NCBI RefSeq assembly: GCF_001591165.1 | Contig: NZ_BCUG01000051.1 | Coordinates: forward strand, 1-43,185 | Direction: 5' to 3' | From: Thauera butanivorans NBRC 103042 | GTDB taxonomy: Bacteria; Pseudomonadota; Gammaproteobacteria; Burkholderiales; Rhodocyclaceae | DNA: 43,185 nt | Shown here: positions 36,602 to 43,185 of the stretch, one piece after another | How the letters are laid out: the number at the start of each line of letters is the position of its first letter | Numbering within the stretch: position 1 is the stretch's first letter | The notes under the pieces: generated by a model | Database searches by the model: none | Told to the model about the DNA's origin: nothing | Seen by the model: the letters and a program-made list of their open reading frames with translations, nothing else | Position numbers and translations under genes: made by a program

Positions 36602-36775
36602 GGGGACGCTCGCAAACTCGCAAAAAACACCGCCCGGTGGGCGGTCGAAGGCTGCGATTGTAACGCGGGCGGAACGGAGGGTCGTGGGCAGCGCCCGCAC
36701 CGCCTGTCGGCCGCCCTCTGCGGGCTCGACTGATCTACGATGCGACGACAAGCCGACAATCATGGGATGAATGAC

Positions 36776-37609
36776 ATGAAGACCATTGCACTACCCTCCG
36801 GAGAGCACGTCCCCGCGCTGGGCATGGGAACCTGGATGATGGGCGAAGACCCGGCGCGCAGGGCCAACGAGATCGCCTCGCTGCAGCACGGGATCGGCCT
36901 CGGCATGACGCTGATCGACACCGCCGAGATGTACGGCGAAGGCGCCGCCGAGACCCTGATCGGCGAAGCCATTCGCGGCCGCCGTGACCAGGTCTTTCTC
37001 GTCAGCAAAGTCTATCCGCACAACGCCGGCCGGCGCTCGATGCCCATCGCCTGCGAACGCAGCCTGCAGCGGCTCCGCGTGGATTGCCTGGATCTGTACC
37101 TGCTGCACTGGAGCGGCTCGATCCCGCTCGATGAAACAGTGGAAGCCTTCGAACGCCTGCGGGCAGCCGGCAAGATCCGCCACTGGGGCGTCAGCAACCT
37201 GGACGTGCGGGACATGAAAGCCCTGTTCGCCGAGCCGGAAGGTGAACGCTGCGCCGTCGATCAGGTGCTCTACAACCTGTCCCGCCGCGGCATCGAATGG
37301 GATCTGCTGCCCTGGTGCCAGACCCACGACATGCCGGTGATGGCCTACTCGCCGCTGGAGCAGGCGCGGCTGCTGCGCAATCGGGAACTTGCATCGCTTG
37401 CCGCATCGCGGGGAGCCACCGCCGCCCAACTGGCGCTGGCCTGGCTGCTCCATCAGGAAGGCGTCATCGCCATCCCCAAGGCGACGGGCCGCAGTCGGGT
37501 GGAGGAGAACTTCGGCGCGCTGGAGCTCGTCATCGATGCCGAGCTTCGGGCAGCGCTGGATCGGATCTTTCCGCCGCCTGCCGGTCCTGGTCCATTGGAG
37601 ATGATCTGA
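36776..37609 (+). CDS. Aldo/keto reductase
   Basis: A 277-residue NAD(P)H-dependent reductase of the YeaE-like group. The catalytic tyrosine is in LIDTAEMYGEG, the lysine in FLVSKVYPHN, and the histidine in LYLLHWSGS. NADPH-binding IPKATGRSRVEEN is near the end. The ATG at 36776 (MKTIALPSG) fits the family; ATGs at 36767 and 36740 are alternatives. The C-terminus PLEMI looks native. Its stop TGA (37607-37609) is exactly where the opposite-strand helicase loses homology. The substrate is unknown. Confidence 0.9.
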   Translation: MKTIALPSGEHVPALGMGTWMMGEDPARRANEIASLQHGIGLGMTLIDTAEMYGEGAAETLIGEAIRGRRDQVFLVSKVYPHNAGRRSMPIACERSLQRLRVDCLDLYLLHWSGSIPLDETVEAFERLRAAGKIRHWGVSNLDVRDMKALFAEPEGERCAVDQVLYNLSRRGIEWDLLPWCQTHDMPVMAYSPLEQARLLRNRELASLAASRGATAAQLALAWLLHQEGVIAIPKATGRSRVEENFGALELVIDAELRAALDRIFPPPAGPGPLEMI

Positions 37610-39879
37610 TACTGCTGCAGCGTGCCCTTCCACGAGATCGGCATGGCCAGCACCAGGGTGTCGAGTGGCGGGTGGTCGAATCCTTCCCCGACCAGTCTGC
37701 CGGTGGCCAGCAGCACGCGGGGCACGGCGGCGCCCATGGCGTCCAGTTCCGCGGTCAGCGCGGCACGTTGCTTCTCAGACATGCGGCCATGCAGCGCATA
37801 CAGCGTCTGGATGCGTCCCGCCAGGGCGGCATGGAGGGCATTCAGGTGTTCGGTGCGCTCGGTCAGCACCAGTATCTTGCGCCCCTGGGCAAAAGCCTCG
37901 GCGATCGCATCCGCGATGGCTTTCGTGCGATCGCCATCATTGGCGATTTCCTTGAAGACGTCCTGGATGCCGGTATCGGCGGCCAGGCTGATTGGAGCCG
38001 ACAGGTAGCGGGGCACCACCTCCAGGATCTGTGGGGCACCCGCAGGCCTTGACGCCGTGTGTCGGATCGGACCGCACTGCATGAAGATGATCGGCTGCCG
38101 TCCGTCACGCCGGATCGGGGTGGCGGTCAGGCCCAGCACGTACCTGGCGCGGACACGCTTGAGGATGGTCTCGAAGGAAAATGCCGACAGGTGATGGCAT
38201 TCGTCGACGATGACGTGCCCGTAGTCCTCCACCGCCACGCCTTCCTGCCTGGACAAGGACTGCATGACCGCGATGTCGATCCTGCCGGTGGGCCGGCTCT
38301 TGCCGCCGCCAATGGTGCCGACCATGTCGCGCCCACCCGCCAGAAAGGCCTGCAACCGCGCCTGCCACTGCCTGAGCAGTTCGGTGCGATGCACCAGCAC
38401 CAGCGTATTGACGCCCCGGTGGGCGATCAGCGCCGCGGCCGTGACGGTCTTGCCGAAGGCGGTCGGCGCACAGAGGATGCCGGTATCGTGGCGCAGCATC
38501 GCGGCAACAGCCTCCTCCTGATCAGATCGCAGCGTGCCGGCGAATACGACTGCCCCCACGCTTGCGGCTGGCGCCCCTTCGCTGCCCCCCGAGGGGGCGA
38601 CTCCCGGCTTGGGGCGGCCCGGCGCCGGGAGACCGACCTCCAGCACCTGTCCGCCGTTTCGCTCGTCCCGCACGTCACAGCGGATGCCGTTCTCGCGCAA
38701 CAACGCCCTGGCAGCATCGAGGCAACCACGCGGCAGGGCGATGTGCCGGGGGAAATTCTCGGCGCAGCCGATCACCCGGGGCTTGTCCCAGACCGGCAGG
38801 CGCATCGCCTGCGCCCTGTAGAATTCGGGGTTCTGGAAGGCCGCCAGCCGGATCAAGCGGTTGGCGAGCGCCTGGGGAAGCTGGGCCTTGTCGAAGTAGA
38901 GCAGATTGGCCAGGGTCACCGTCAGCGCGGCCGGCATCGGACCCGGCAAGCGCGGACTGGCCGGTGCCGGACCTTTCCATGGCTCCAGCAGATCGTCCTC
39001 GGTAATGAAGGTCACATCCAACGGGTGAGAGCCTCCGGTCGCCCACAGGATCACCGGCTCGATGTCATGCGGCACCATGGGCGCCACCGACGCCAGAAAG
39101 GCCCACTGGTCGGCATATGGCCGCAGCGCGTCATCGACGAACAGGCTGCCACCGTGTGCGCGTGACGCTTTTTGCAGCGGCAAGGCGATCAGGTTGCCGA
39201 AGCCGCCTTTGGGCAGGCTGTCCTGATTCGGGAACAGCCGGTCGTAGGACGTGAGCTGCAACTGCCGGGTACGCGCGCAGGTGTGGCTAATGAGGGCGGT
39301 GCCGAGCCGCCGCGCATCCCTTGCGGGGACGTTCGACGAGAAGAATATCCACGCATGGGCACCATTACCCGAGCGCGAAATTTCCAGTGCAACGGGCACG
39401 TCCAGATCCTGGCAGGTGCGGACGAAGGCCTGCGCGTCGTTGCGCCACTCGGCCGCGTCGAAATCCACCGCGAGAAAGTGGCAACTATCGTCGGCCAGCA
39501 GCGGATACACGCCGATGACATGGCGGCCGGCGAGGTGGTCATAGACCGTCCGATCCGTCAGCGGGACGAACAAGCGCTGACCGCAATCCGCGCATTTGAC
39601 GCGGGGCTTGCCGCACACCCCCGCACGCCATTCGTTGGCACAGGCCGGCGCGTAGCCGCTCTTGCCCGCCTTGTTTTCCCAACGCACGGGATAGACGTCG
39701 CTGCGGCCCCGGAACAAGCGGCGAAACAGCGCGACCTTTTCATCCGTGGACAATGGAGCGCCGGCAAGCTGCTCGGCTTCGGGCTGGCGCCAGGCGATGC
39801 CATGGGCTTCGAGCAGTTCGACCAGCCGCGCGTTTTCGACGCGCAAGCGGGCAAGCTCATCGTCCCCGCCCGCCGTCAT
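37453..39879 (-). CDS. TOTE-type archaeo-eukaryotic primase/SF2 helicase, C-terminally truncated (probable pseudogene)
   Basis: An open frame of 808 residues, real up to about residue 757. An N-terminal heptad-like segment (LARLRVENARLVELLEAHGI) is followed by four cysteines C80, C89, C96 and C99, a likely zinc site. The primase core has DFD at 139-141, GNGAHAW at 171-177 and D220, the DxD, sxH and hD motifs of archaeo-eukaryotic primases as in the TOTE conflict primase family. The SF2 helicase has Walker A APTAFGKT (471-478), DECHH (559-563), TATP (585-588) and motif V to LQQY (754-757). Motif VI (normally Y-GR-HR) is replaced by about 50 residues read antisense through the aldo/keto reductase. 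The ATG overlaps the upstream gene's stop (ATGA). ATP-driven unwinding is probably lost; the primase part could remain active. Confidence 0.85.
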   Translation of the reverse strand: MTAGGDDELARLRVENARLVELLEAHGIAWRQPEAEQLAGAPLSTDEKVALFRRLFRGRSDVYPVRWENKAGKSGYAPACANEWRAGVCGKPRVKCADCGQRLFVPLTDRTVYDHLAGRHVIGVYPLLADDSCHFLAVDFDAAEWRNDAQAFVRTCQDLDVPVALEISRSGNGAHAWIFFSSNVPARDARRLGTALISHTCARTRQLQLTSYDRLFPNQDSLPKGGFGNLIALPLQKASRAHGGSLFVDDALRPYADQWAFLASVAPMVPHDIEPVILWATGGSHPLDVTFITEDDLLEPWKGPAPASPRLPGPMPAALTVTLANLLYFDKAQLPQALANRLIRLAAFQNPEFYRAQAMRLPVWDKPRVIGCAENFPRHIALPRGCLDAARALLRENGIRCDVRDERNGGQVLEVGLPAPGRPKPGVAPSGGSEGAPAASVGAVVFAGTLRSDQEEAVAAMLRHDTGILCAPTAFGKTVTAAALIAHRGVNTLVLVHRTELLRQWQARLQAFLAGGRDMVGTIGGGKSRPTGRIDIAVMQSLSRQEGVAVEDYGHVIVDECHHLSAFSFETILKRVRARYVLGLTATPIRRDGRQPIIFMQCGPIRHTASRPAGAPQILEVVPRYLSAPISLAADTGIQDVFKEIANDGDRTKAIADAIAEAFAQGRKILVLTERTEHLNALHAALAGRIQTLYALHGRMSEKQRAALTAELDAMGAAVPRVLLATGRLVGEGFDHPPLDTLVLAMPISWKGTLQQYQIISNGPGPAGGGKIRSSAARSSASMTSSSAPKFSSTRLRPVALGMAMTPS
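38584..38631. repeat. GC-rich palindromic repeat inside the primase-helicase linker
   Basis: Two nested inverted repeats: GCCCCC-CGA-GGGGGC (38584-38598) and CTCCCGGC-N15-GCCGGGAG (38601-38608, 38624-38631). The text GGCTTGGGGCGGCCCGGCGCC resembles a repeat common between genes in betaproteobacteria. Here it is read in frame as the Pro/Gly-rich linker GLPAPGRPKPGVAPSGGSEG between primase and helicase (residues about 416-440), so it did not break the frame. Confidence 0.5.
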
Positions 39880-41039
39880 CCCGACCACAAACCCGCTGCC
39901 GTCAAGCGGCGCAGCAGGGCACCCCGCTTCGCGTGGGGCACCAGGAAGCGGCGCAGGGCGCGTTCGAATTCCTTCGGGGTGGACGTCAGTGTGTAGGCTT
40001 CCGCCAGATCCGTGAGCGCCCGCACCGCATACTCGTAGCCCAAGGCCGTGCCGCGCCGGGCCTGGGCATCGATGGCCTCCCAACGCTGATCGGCTTCGGC
40101 CATCAGACGTCGCAAGTCCTCTTCACGCTCACGGCGACGCGCTGCCTCTTCTTCGGCGCGTTGCCGCGCCTCGCGCTCCTGCCGCACGGAGGAGAGTGAT
40201 TCGGCCAGCTCGCGCAGCTCGGCCACGCTGCGCCTGCGCGCACCGGGGTCGGCGGGCAGCCGTTGCGCCTTCAGCCAAGCGGCGTGGTGGCCCCTGACGT
40301 GGCGCTCGGCCTCCTGCCCCCGTCCCTGCGCGAGCCGCTTCAGCACGTCCAGCATCGCCTCGCGCGGCCATGTTTGCAGCCAGGCGTCGAAACGCGCATC
40401 GTCCCCCTCTGCATCCCCTGCCGCGGCTGGCCGCCCCGGTACGCTGCCGGCCGCCGCCGCGGTCAGCATGTCCGGGTCGATCTCCAGGAACTCGGCCAGC
40501 GCCTGCTGCGCCGGGGACAAGGTCGACAAGCCTGCCGGCACCTCGGGTTCTGCCTCGTCCTCGGGCAATTCGCCGGCACCGGCCAGCCAGCCCAAGTAGA
40601 GCGGCCGCAGGTCGCCGCGCAGCAACTCGTCGCGCAGCGGCAGCAGGCGCTGCATCCAGCCGTTGCCGTCGTCCATGCCGAAGCGGTCGTAGTCTTCACT
40701 TTCGTACAGCGACCAATGGATGATCCAGTGAGCGCTGGTCTTGTCGAAATCAAGTACGTGCCGAACGACGAACGCCTCCAGTTCCGCCCGGCGGAACACC
40801 TCCAGCGGCACGCGCAGGGCCAGGCGGCAACTGCACCAGCAGGCGGTGTAGACGAAGGCATCGAAATGGCGCCGCATCCAGTCAGCCGGATCGGCCTTCA
40901 GGTCGCCCCACTCGTAGTGGTTGACGAAGCCTGATGGAGAGATCTGCGCCCGGCTGGAGACGGCGCGCAGTTCCGCCATTTCAGCCTGGCTGAGTGGCCG
41001 GTCGATGGCGGCGAATTCGTAGTATTGGTATTCGCTCAT
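39876..41039 (-). CDS. Uncharacterised protein coupled to the primase-helicase
   Basis: A 387-residue cytoplasmic protein of no function known to me. Residues 1-115 form an aromatic-rich globular region (MSEYQYYEFAAIDRPLSQAE, FVNHYEWGDLKADPADWM, WIIHWSLYE). Acidic/Ala-rich linkers follow at about 150-215. A helical, highly charged coiled-coil stretch lies at about 284-325, then a basic C-terminal region (KEFERALRRFLVPHAKRGALL). There is no signal, membrane helix or recognised catalytic motif. Its stop overlaps the primase-helicase start (ATGA), which implies matched expression and probably a physical or functional partnership. I recall similar N-termini as widespread hypothetical proteins in actinobacteria and proteobacteria. 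No strong ribosome site precedes the ATG. Confidence 0.75.
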   Translation of the reverse strand: MSEYQYYEFAAIDRPLSQAEMAELRAVSSRAQISPSGFVNHYEWGDLKADPADWMRRHFDAFVYTACWCSCRLALRVPLEVFRRAELEAFVVRHVLDFDKTSAHWIIHWSLYESEDYDRFGMDDGNGWMQRLLPLRDELLRGDLRPLYLGWLAGAGELPEDEAEPEVPAGLSTLSPAQQALAEFLEIDPDMLTAAAAGSVPGRPAAAGDAEGDDARFDAWLQTWPREAMLDVLKRLAQGRGQEAERHVRGHHAAWLKAQRLPADPGARRRSVAELRELAESLSSVRQEREARQRAEEEAARRREREEDLRRLMAEADQRWEAIDAQARRGTALGYEYAVRALTDLAEAYTLTSTPKEFERALRRFLVPHAKRGALLRRLTAAGLWSG

Positions 41040-41141
41040 GGGTTATCGGAGGGGGTTACCCGTGTCGTGTGGTCGTTGTATTACTGGGGCCGCCTTCGGC
41101 GAACGGCTGAAGGCCGATTCTATGCGGACGAAACGCCATCC

Positions 41142-41174
41142 TTGATTCTACTAGGACCGGTCTATAGACTAGTC
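41142..41174 (+). promoter_or_regulatory. Toxin-antitoxin promoter with twin palindromic operator
   Basis: GACCGGTC (41155-41162) and GACTAGTC (41167-41174) are two eight-base palindromes of the same pattern, 12 bases centre to centre, separated by TATA. A -35-like TTGATT (41142-41147) and -10-like TATAGA (41163-41168) overlap them; the 15-base spacer is short. This is the layout of autoregulated antitoxin operators. Confidence 0.6.
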
Positions 41175-41194
41175 TTATCTAACCGGAGAATGCC

Positions 41195-41440
41195 ATGAAT
41201 CTTGAAATCGGCTCGTATGAGGCCAAGACCAAGCTACCGGAGTTGCTCCGCGGCGTACAGGCGGGCAAGCGCTACACGATCACCCTGCGCGGCGAACCGG
41301 TTGCTGACCTGGTGCCAGCCGAAGGTACCAGGCAAGCGGATGCCGTGACGGCCGTCGAGGCAATGCGCCAGTTCATGCGCGCGGCACCGCCTGCCAAGGG
41401 GATCGATCTCAAGGCGCTGATCAACGAAGGCCGGGCATGA
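41195..41440 (+). CDS. Phd/YefM-type antitoxin
   Basis: An 81-residue antitoxin. The N-terminal dimer/DNA-binding fold is clear: IGSYEAKTKLPELLRGVQAG and YTITLRGEPVADLVP, the Phd/YefM pattern. The acidic/helical C-terminus (AMRQFMRAAPPAKGIDLKALINEGRA) would mask the toxin. GGAG precedes the ATG. The stop overlaps the toxin start by four bases. It likely represses its own promoter at the twin palindromes upstream. Confidence 0.9.
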   Translation: MNLEIGSYEAKTKLPELLRGVQAGKRYTITLRGEPVADLVPAEGTRQADAVTAVEAMRQFMRAAPPAKGIDLKALINEGRA

Positions 41441-41862
41441 GTTTCGTGCTCGACAACTCGGTGGCGATGTGCTGGCTGCTGGCCGATGGCAAGCCTGCCG
41501 ATGTGGCTTACGCCGAGACCGTGCTGGATGCACTGCAGGAACGGCAGGCGCTAGTCCCATCGCTGTGGGCTTTGGAGGCTGGCAATGTCATCGCCAGGGG
41601 CGAAGCCAAAGGACTGCTCACCGAGGCCCGTTCCCAAGAGTTCATCGTCCTCCTGGGACGGTTGAACATCGCAACGGATACGGCCACAGCAGCACACGCC
41701 TTGGGCGACACGCTGCACTTGGCCCGACGCTACAAGCTGTCGGCCTACGACGCGGCGTATCTGGAGTTGGCCCTGCGAACCGGTTTGCCGCTCGCGACGC
41801 TGGACGCAGACCTCAAGAAGGCGGCGCAGGCCGCGGGCGTGCAAGCGTTCGCCCTGGATTGA
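41437..41862 (+). CDS. PIN-domain ribonuclease toxin (VapC-like)
   Basis: A 141-residue PIN-domain toxin, a metal-dependent RNase held inactive by the adjacent antitoxin. Acidic residues of the PIN core are visible: FVLDNSVAMCWLL (first Asp), PSLWALEAGNVI (Glu), YKLSAYDAAYLELAL (Asp), and LATLDADLKKAA (Asp). The pairing of a Phd-type antitoxin with a PIN toxin is common. The gene looks intact; just beyond its stop lies broken integrase sequence. Confidence 0.9.
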   Translation: MSFVLDNSVAMCWLLADGKPADVAYAETVLDALQERQALVPSLWALEAGNVIARGEAKGLLTEARSQEFIVLLGRLNIATDTATAAHALGDTLHLARRYKLSAYDAAYLELALRTGLPLATLDADLKKAAQAAGVQAFALD

Positions 41863-41881
41863 CCAGCGGAGAGGTGGTAGC

Positions 41882-42016
41882 CCATGCCATCGGGATGTAG
41901 ATGGACTGGTTCGTCTTGGTGCGGGAAGGATGCAGCGACCACACGCCGCGCGCCAGGTCGAACTCCGCCCACTTCGCCGACAGCAGTTCCATCTTGCGCA
42001 CGCACAGCGCAAGCAG
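41882..42016 (-). pseudogene. Tyrosine integrase fragment
   Basis: On the minus strand the frame LLALCVRKMELLSAKWAEFD, then RGVWSLHPSRTKTNQSIYIPMA, matches the middle of phage/ICE tyrosine recombinases around catalytic Arg-I (in CVRKMELL). Only about 45 residues remain; no start, no His/Arg-II/Tyr motifs. Homology stops about 20 bases from the toxin stop. It is a broken remnant. Confidence 0.78.
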
Positions 42017-42020
42017 CCAT

Positions 42021-42197
42021 GTTCAAAGATCCTCGGTGATGAGGGGATTGTCCCGACTGAGCAAGCCAGTCGAGAAAGCGATCACGCTCTCCCTCCAAGG
42101 GAATCAGGTAGGCCACGAGATCCAGGAACGGTTCGACGCGCAGCCGCCAGTCCGCCGGTGCCGCACGCCCGGGCGGGCGCCACAGGTTGAGCGCGAG
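42021..42197 (-). pseudogene. P4-type primase/helicase (DUF5906-like) fragment
   Basis: The minus frame LALNLWRPPGRAAPADWRLR followed by VEPFLDLVAYLIPLEGERDRFLDWLAQ resembles the region of phage-P4-like primase/ATPases where NLWRPP leads to the HxxLxPxxxDRxxFLDWLA stretch. It is open at both ends, abutting the HTH gene on one side and the integrase fragment on the other. It is a fragment created by deletion. The family call is from recall of the pattern. Confidence 0.55.
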
Positions 42198-42430
42198 CCG
42201 GTTATCCGAGGGCCGAGCTTGACCGAGGCCGGCAGGCTGCCGTTCTTGGTCCAGTTCCACACGGTGGCGATGCTGACCCCGAAAAGCGTGCTGACGACGC
42301 GCACGCGCACGAACCCGTCATCGGGAAGAGCGTGAAAGTTGGCAAGGGGTGCCGGAAGGGCTGTCGCGGCGGCCGGAGCACCAGCCGCGGTATGCGAGTC
42401 GGGCTCGCACAGGGTAGTAGAAGAGTGCAT
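42198..42430 (-). pseudogene. AlpA-like helix-turn-helix excisionase/regulator, 3' end lost
   Basis: From ATG 42430, about 78 residues read well: LPDDGFVRVRVVSTLFGVSI, then ATVWNWTKNGSLPASVKLGPRITG. This is the MerR/AlpA-type winged HTH found next to integrases in genomic islands. After ITG (about 42197) the usual W-R-DV end is missing and the sequence passes, out of frame, into the primase fragment. The frame continues as nonsense to 42104. Confidence 0.72.
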
Positions 42431-42695
42431 GTGGTTCCTCGTTTCGACGGGGAACCGGCGCAGCTAGTGTGGTGTTGCACGCTAATGAATCCATACAAAA
42501 TCCAATAACGACAACAAGTTACGATCGAATATAAGTCACTTCAAGAACGCATCACTACACTAGGTATGGTTGGCGATTGGTGCAGTTGGCGAGTGATGCT
42601 TGCCGGGTCCTACGGTAACAGGCGAGATGTACTCACGTCTCGCCCGGCGCCGGTGCTCAGGTTGCCACCGGTGGCGGAAGCTTAACCGTTGTCTA
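42431..42695. other. Non-coding, AT-richer gap
   Basis: No gene was found. The part from about 42480 to 42560 is clearly AT-richer than the rest of the window and would be the promoter region of the HTH remnant. The part after 42600 is GC-rich and has no recognised motif. Confidence 0.5.
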
Positions 42696-42790
42696 GGGTC
42701 TGTTGACAATCATGCGAGCCATATGACGGAGGCAGTCAGGGCGACGAAGGAAGCAAATCGTTCAGCGAGCTTGTCGTAGCGGGTGTTCGG
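42696..42790 (-). mobile_element. IS5-family insertion sequence remnant (transposase 3' end and terminal repeat)
   Basis: On the minus strand, codons 42790-42710 read PNTRYDKLAERFASFVALTA then SVIWLA and a stop, the usual C-terminus of IS5-family (IS427-like) transposases. Just past the stop is a terminal-repeat-like GGGTCTGTTGACA (42696-42708 on the plus strand), next to CTAG. The rest of the element is missing; its inner end is fused to the truncated gene on the right. Confidence 0.78.
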
Positions 42791-43185
42791 CGACGCCATG
42801 GACCTCCTGCAGGCGCAGCCAAGTACCCATGGCCTTGGCGAAAGCCTGCAAGTTAGCGTCCAGATGGGCCGGGCTGACCAGGGCCAACAGCTCGGGGGAG
42901 GCCATCAGCGCATCCATGCCGCGATAAAGCCAGTACTGGTGCAGGCGGTCGAGCTTGTTGCCATCGCGGTGCCATGCGGCCCGTGCCTGGGCATCCACTT
43001 CGACGATTTCCAGTTGCTCGCCTTGTCGCACAAAGCGGATGCTGTCGTCGTAGCTGAAAGCGTCTGCCGATCGCTTGATGAAGGCGTTCAATTCGATCTG
43101 CGCATGGAGCAGCGCAACGAACGCCTTGTACAGATCGAGCCGGGGGCCGGGTGCTTCGCTGGATGGGAACAGGAAAGGGGTAAGG
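42762..43185 (-). pseudogene. Truncated gene of unknown function running off the right edge
   Basis: The minus frame is open from the window edge (43184) down to about 42791. It then reads a few residues of IS sequence to a stop at 42762. A TTG at 43091 is not a convincing start, because the frame continues upstream as SSEAPGPRLDLYKAFVALLH and so on. The product looks cytoplasmic and helical (DRLHQYWLYRGMDALMASPE, AHLDANLQAFAKAMGTWLRL). I do not recognise the family; it may belong to the same island. Its 3' end was replaced by the IS remnant. Confidence 0.6.

Noticed and set aside
37453-37608. Last 50 codons of the primase-helicase frame as genuine C-terminus
   Set aside because: They are the antisense of the aldo/keto reductase 3' end and lack helicase motif VI; the true C-terminus is lost.
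42762-43091. 109-codon gene with TTG start at 43091
   Set aside because: The frame is open to the window edge and reads as protein upstream of the TTG, so this is only the tail of a longer, truncated gene.

Overview
The window is high-GC chromosomal DNA from a denitrifying, respiratory betaproteobacterium. The gene content (periplasmic nitrate reductase, System I cytochrome c maturation, many multihaem cytochromes, DUF3460, gmk-rpoZ-spoT order) suggests the Rhodocyclales (Thauera/Azoarcus/Aromatoleum-like), but this is inferred from content and not from a marker gene. No tRNA, rRNA or CRISPR array was seen.

Layout. 1-4.4 kb: a minus-strand promoter reading off the left edge, then an RND efflux pump and its lipoprotein adaptor (minus). 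4.4-7.5 kb: an Lrp-type regulator divergent from dadA-alr (D-/L-alanine catabolism), with an inverted repeat between them. 7.6-14.7 kb: a complete, tightly overlapping ccmABCDEFGHI operon (minus). 14.8-19.9 kb: an operon of a DmsE/MtrA-type decahaem cytochrome, an MtrB/PioB-type outer-membrane barrel and two dihaem cytochromes c, preceded by an AraC-type regulator (20.1-21.2 kb). 21.5-28.0 kb: napFDAGHBC with a strong terminator and a perfect TTGAC-N4-GTCAA box at the promoter. 28.1-30.7 kb: narXL. 31.0-31.7 kb: a divergent Crp/Fnr (Dnr-like) regulator, sharing a regulatory region with a NarL-type 7-2-7 box. These parts form one respiratory block: haem attachment (Ccm), cytochromes that need it (NapB, NapC, c4-type, decahaem) and nitrate/oxygen/NO-type regulation.

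31.7-37.6 kb is core genome: a REP-like palindrome, an exonuclease/GIY-YIG protein, DUF3460, spoT, rpoZ, gmk and an aldo/keto reductase.

37.6 kb to the right edge is an accessory island. It holds a two-gene operon: an uncharacterised 387-aa protein translationally coupled to a TOTE-type archaeo-eukaryotic primase/SF2 helicase. The helicase is cut off exactly at the aldo/keto reductase stop codon, losing motif VI. A Phd/PIN toxin-antitoxin pair follows, then a mosaic of broken mobile-element genes (tyrosine integrase, P4-type primase, AlpA-like HTH), an IS5-type transposase tail, and a truncated gene running off the edge. The coupled partner/primase-helicase pair and the decahaem/barrel conduit are the most interesting systems here.
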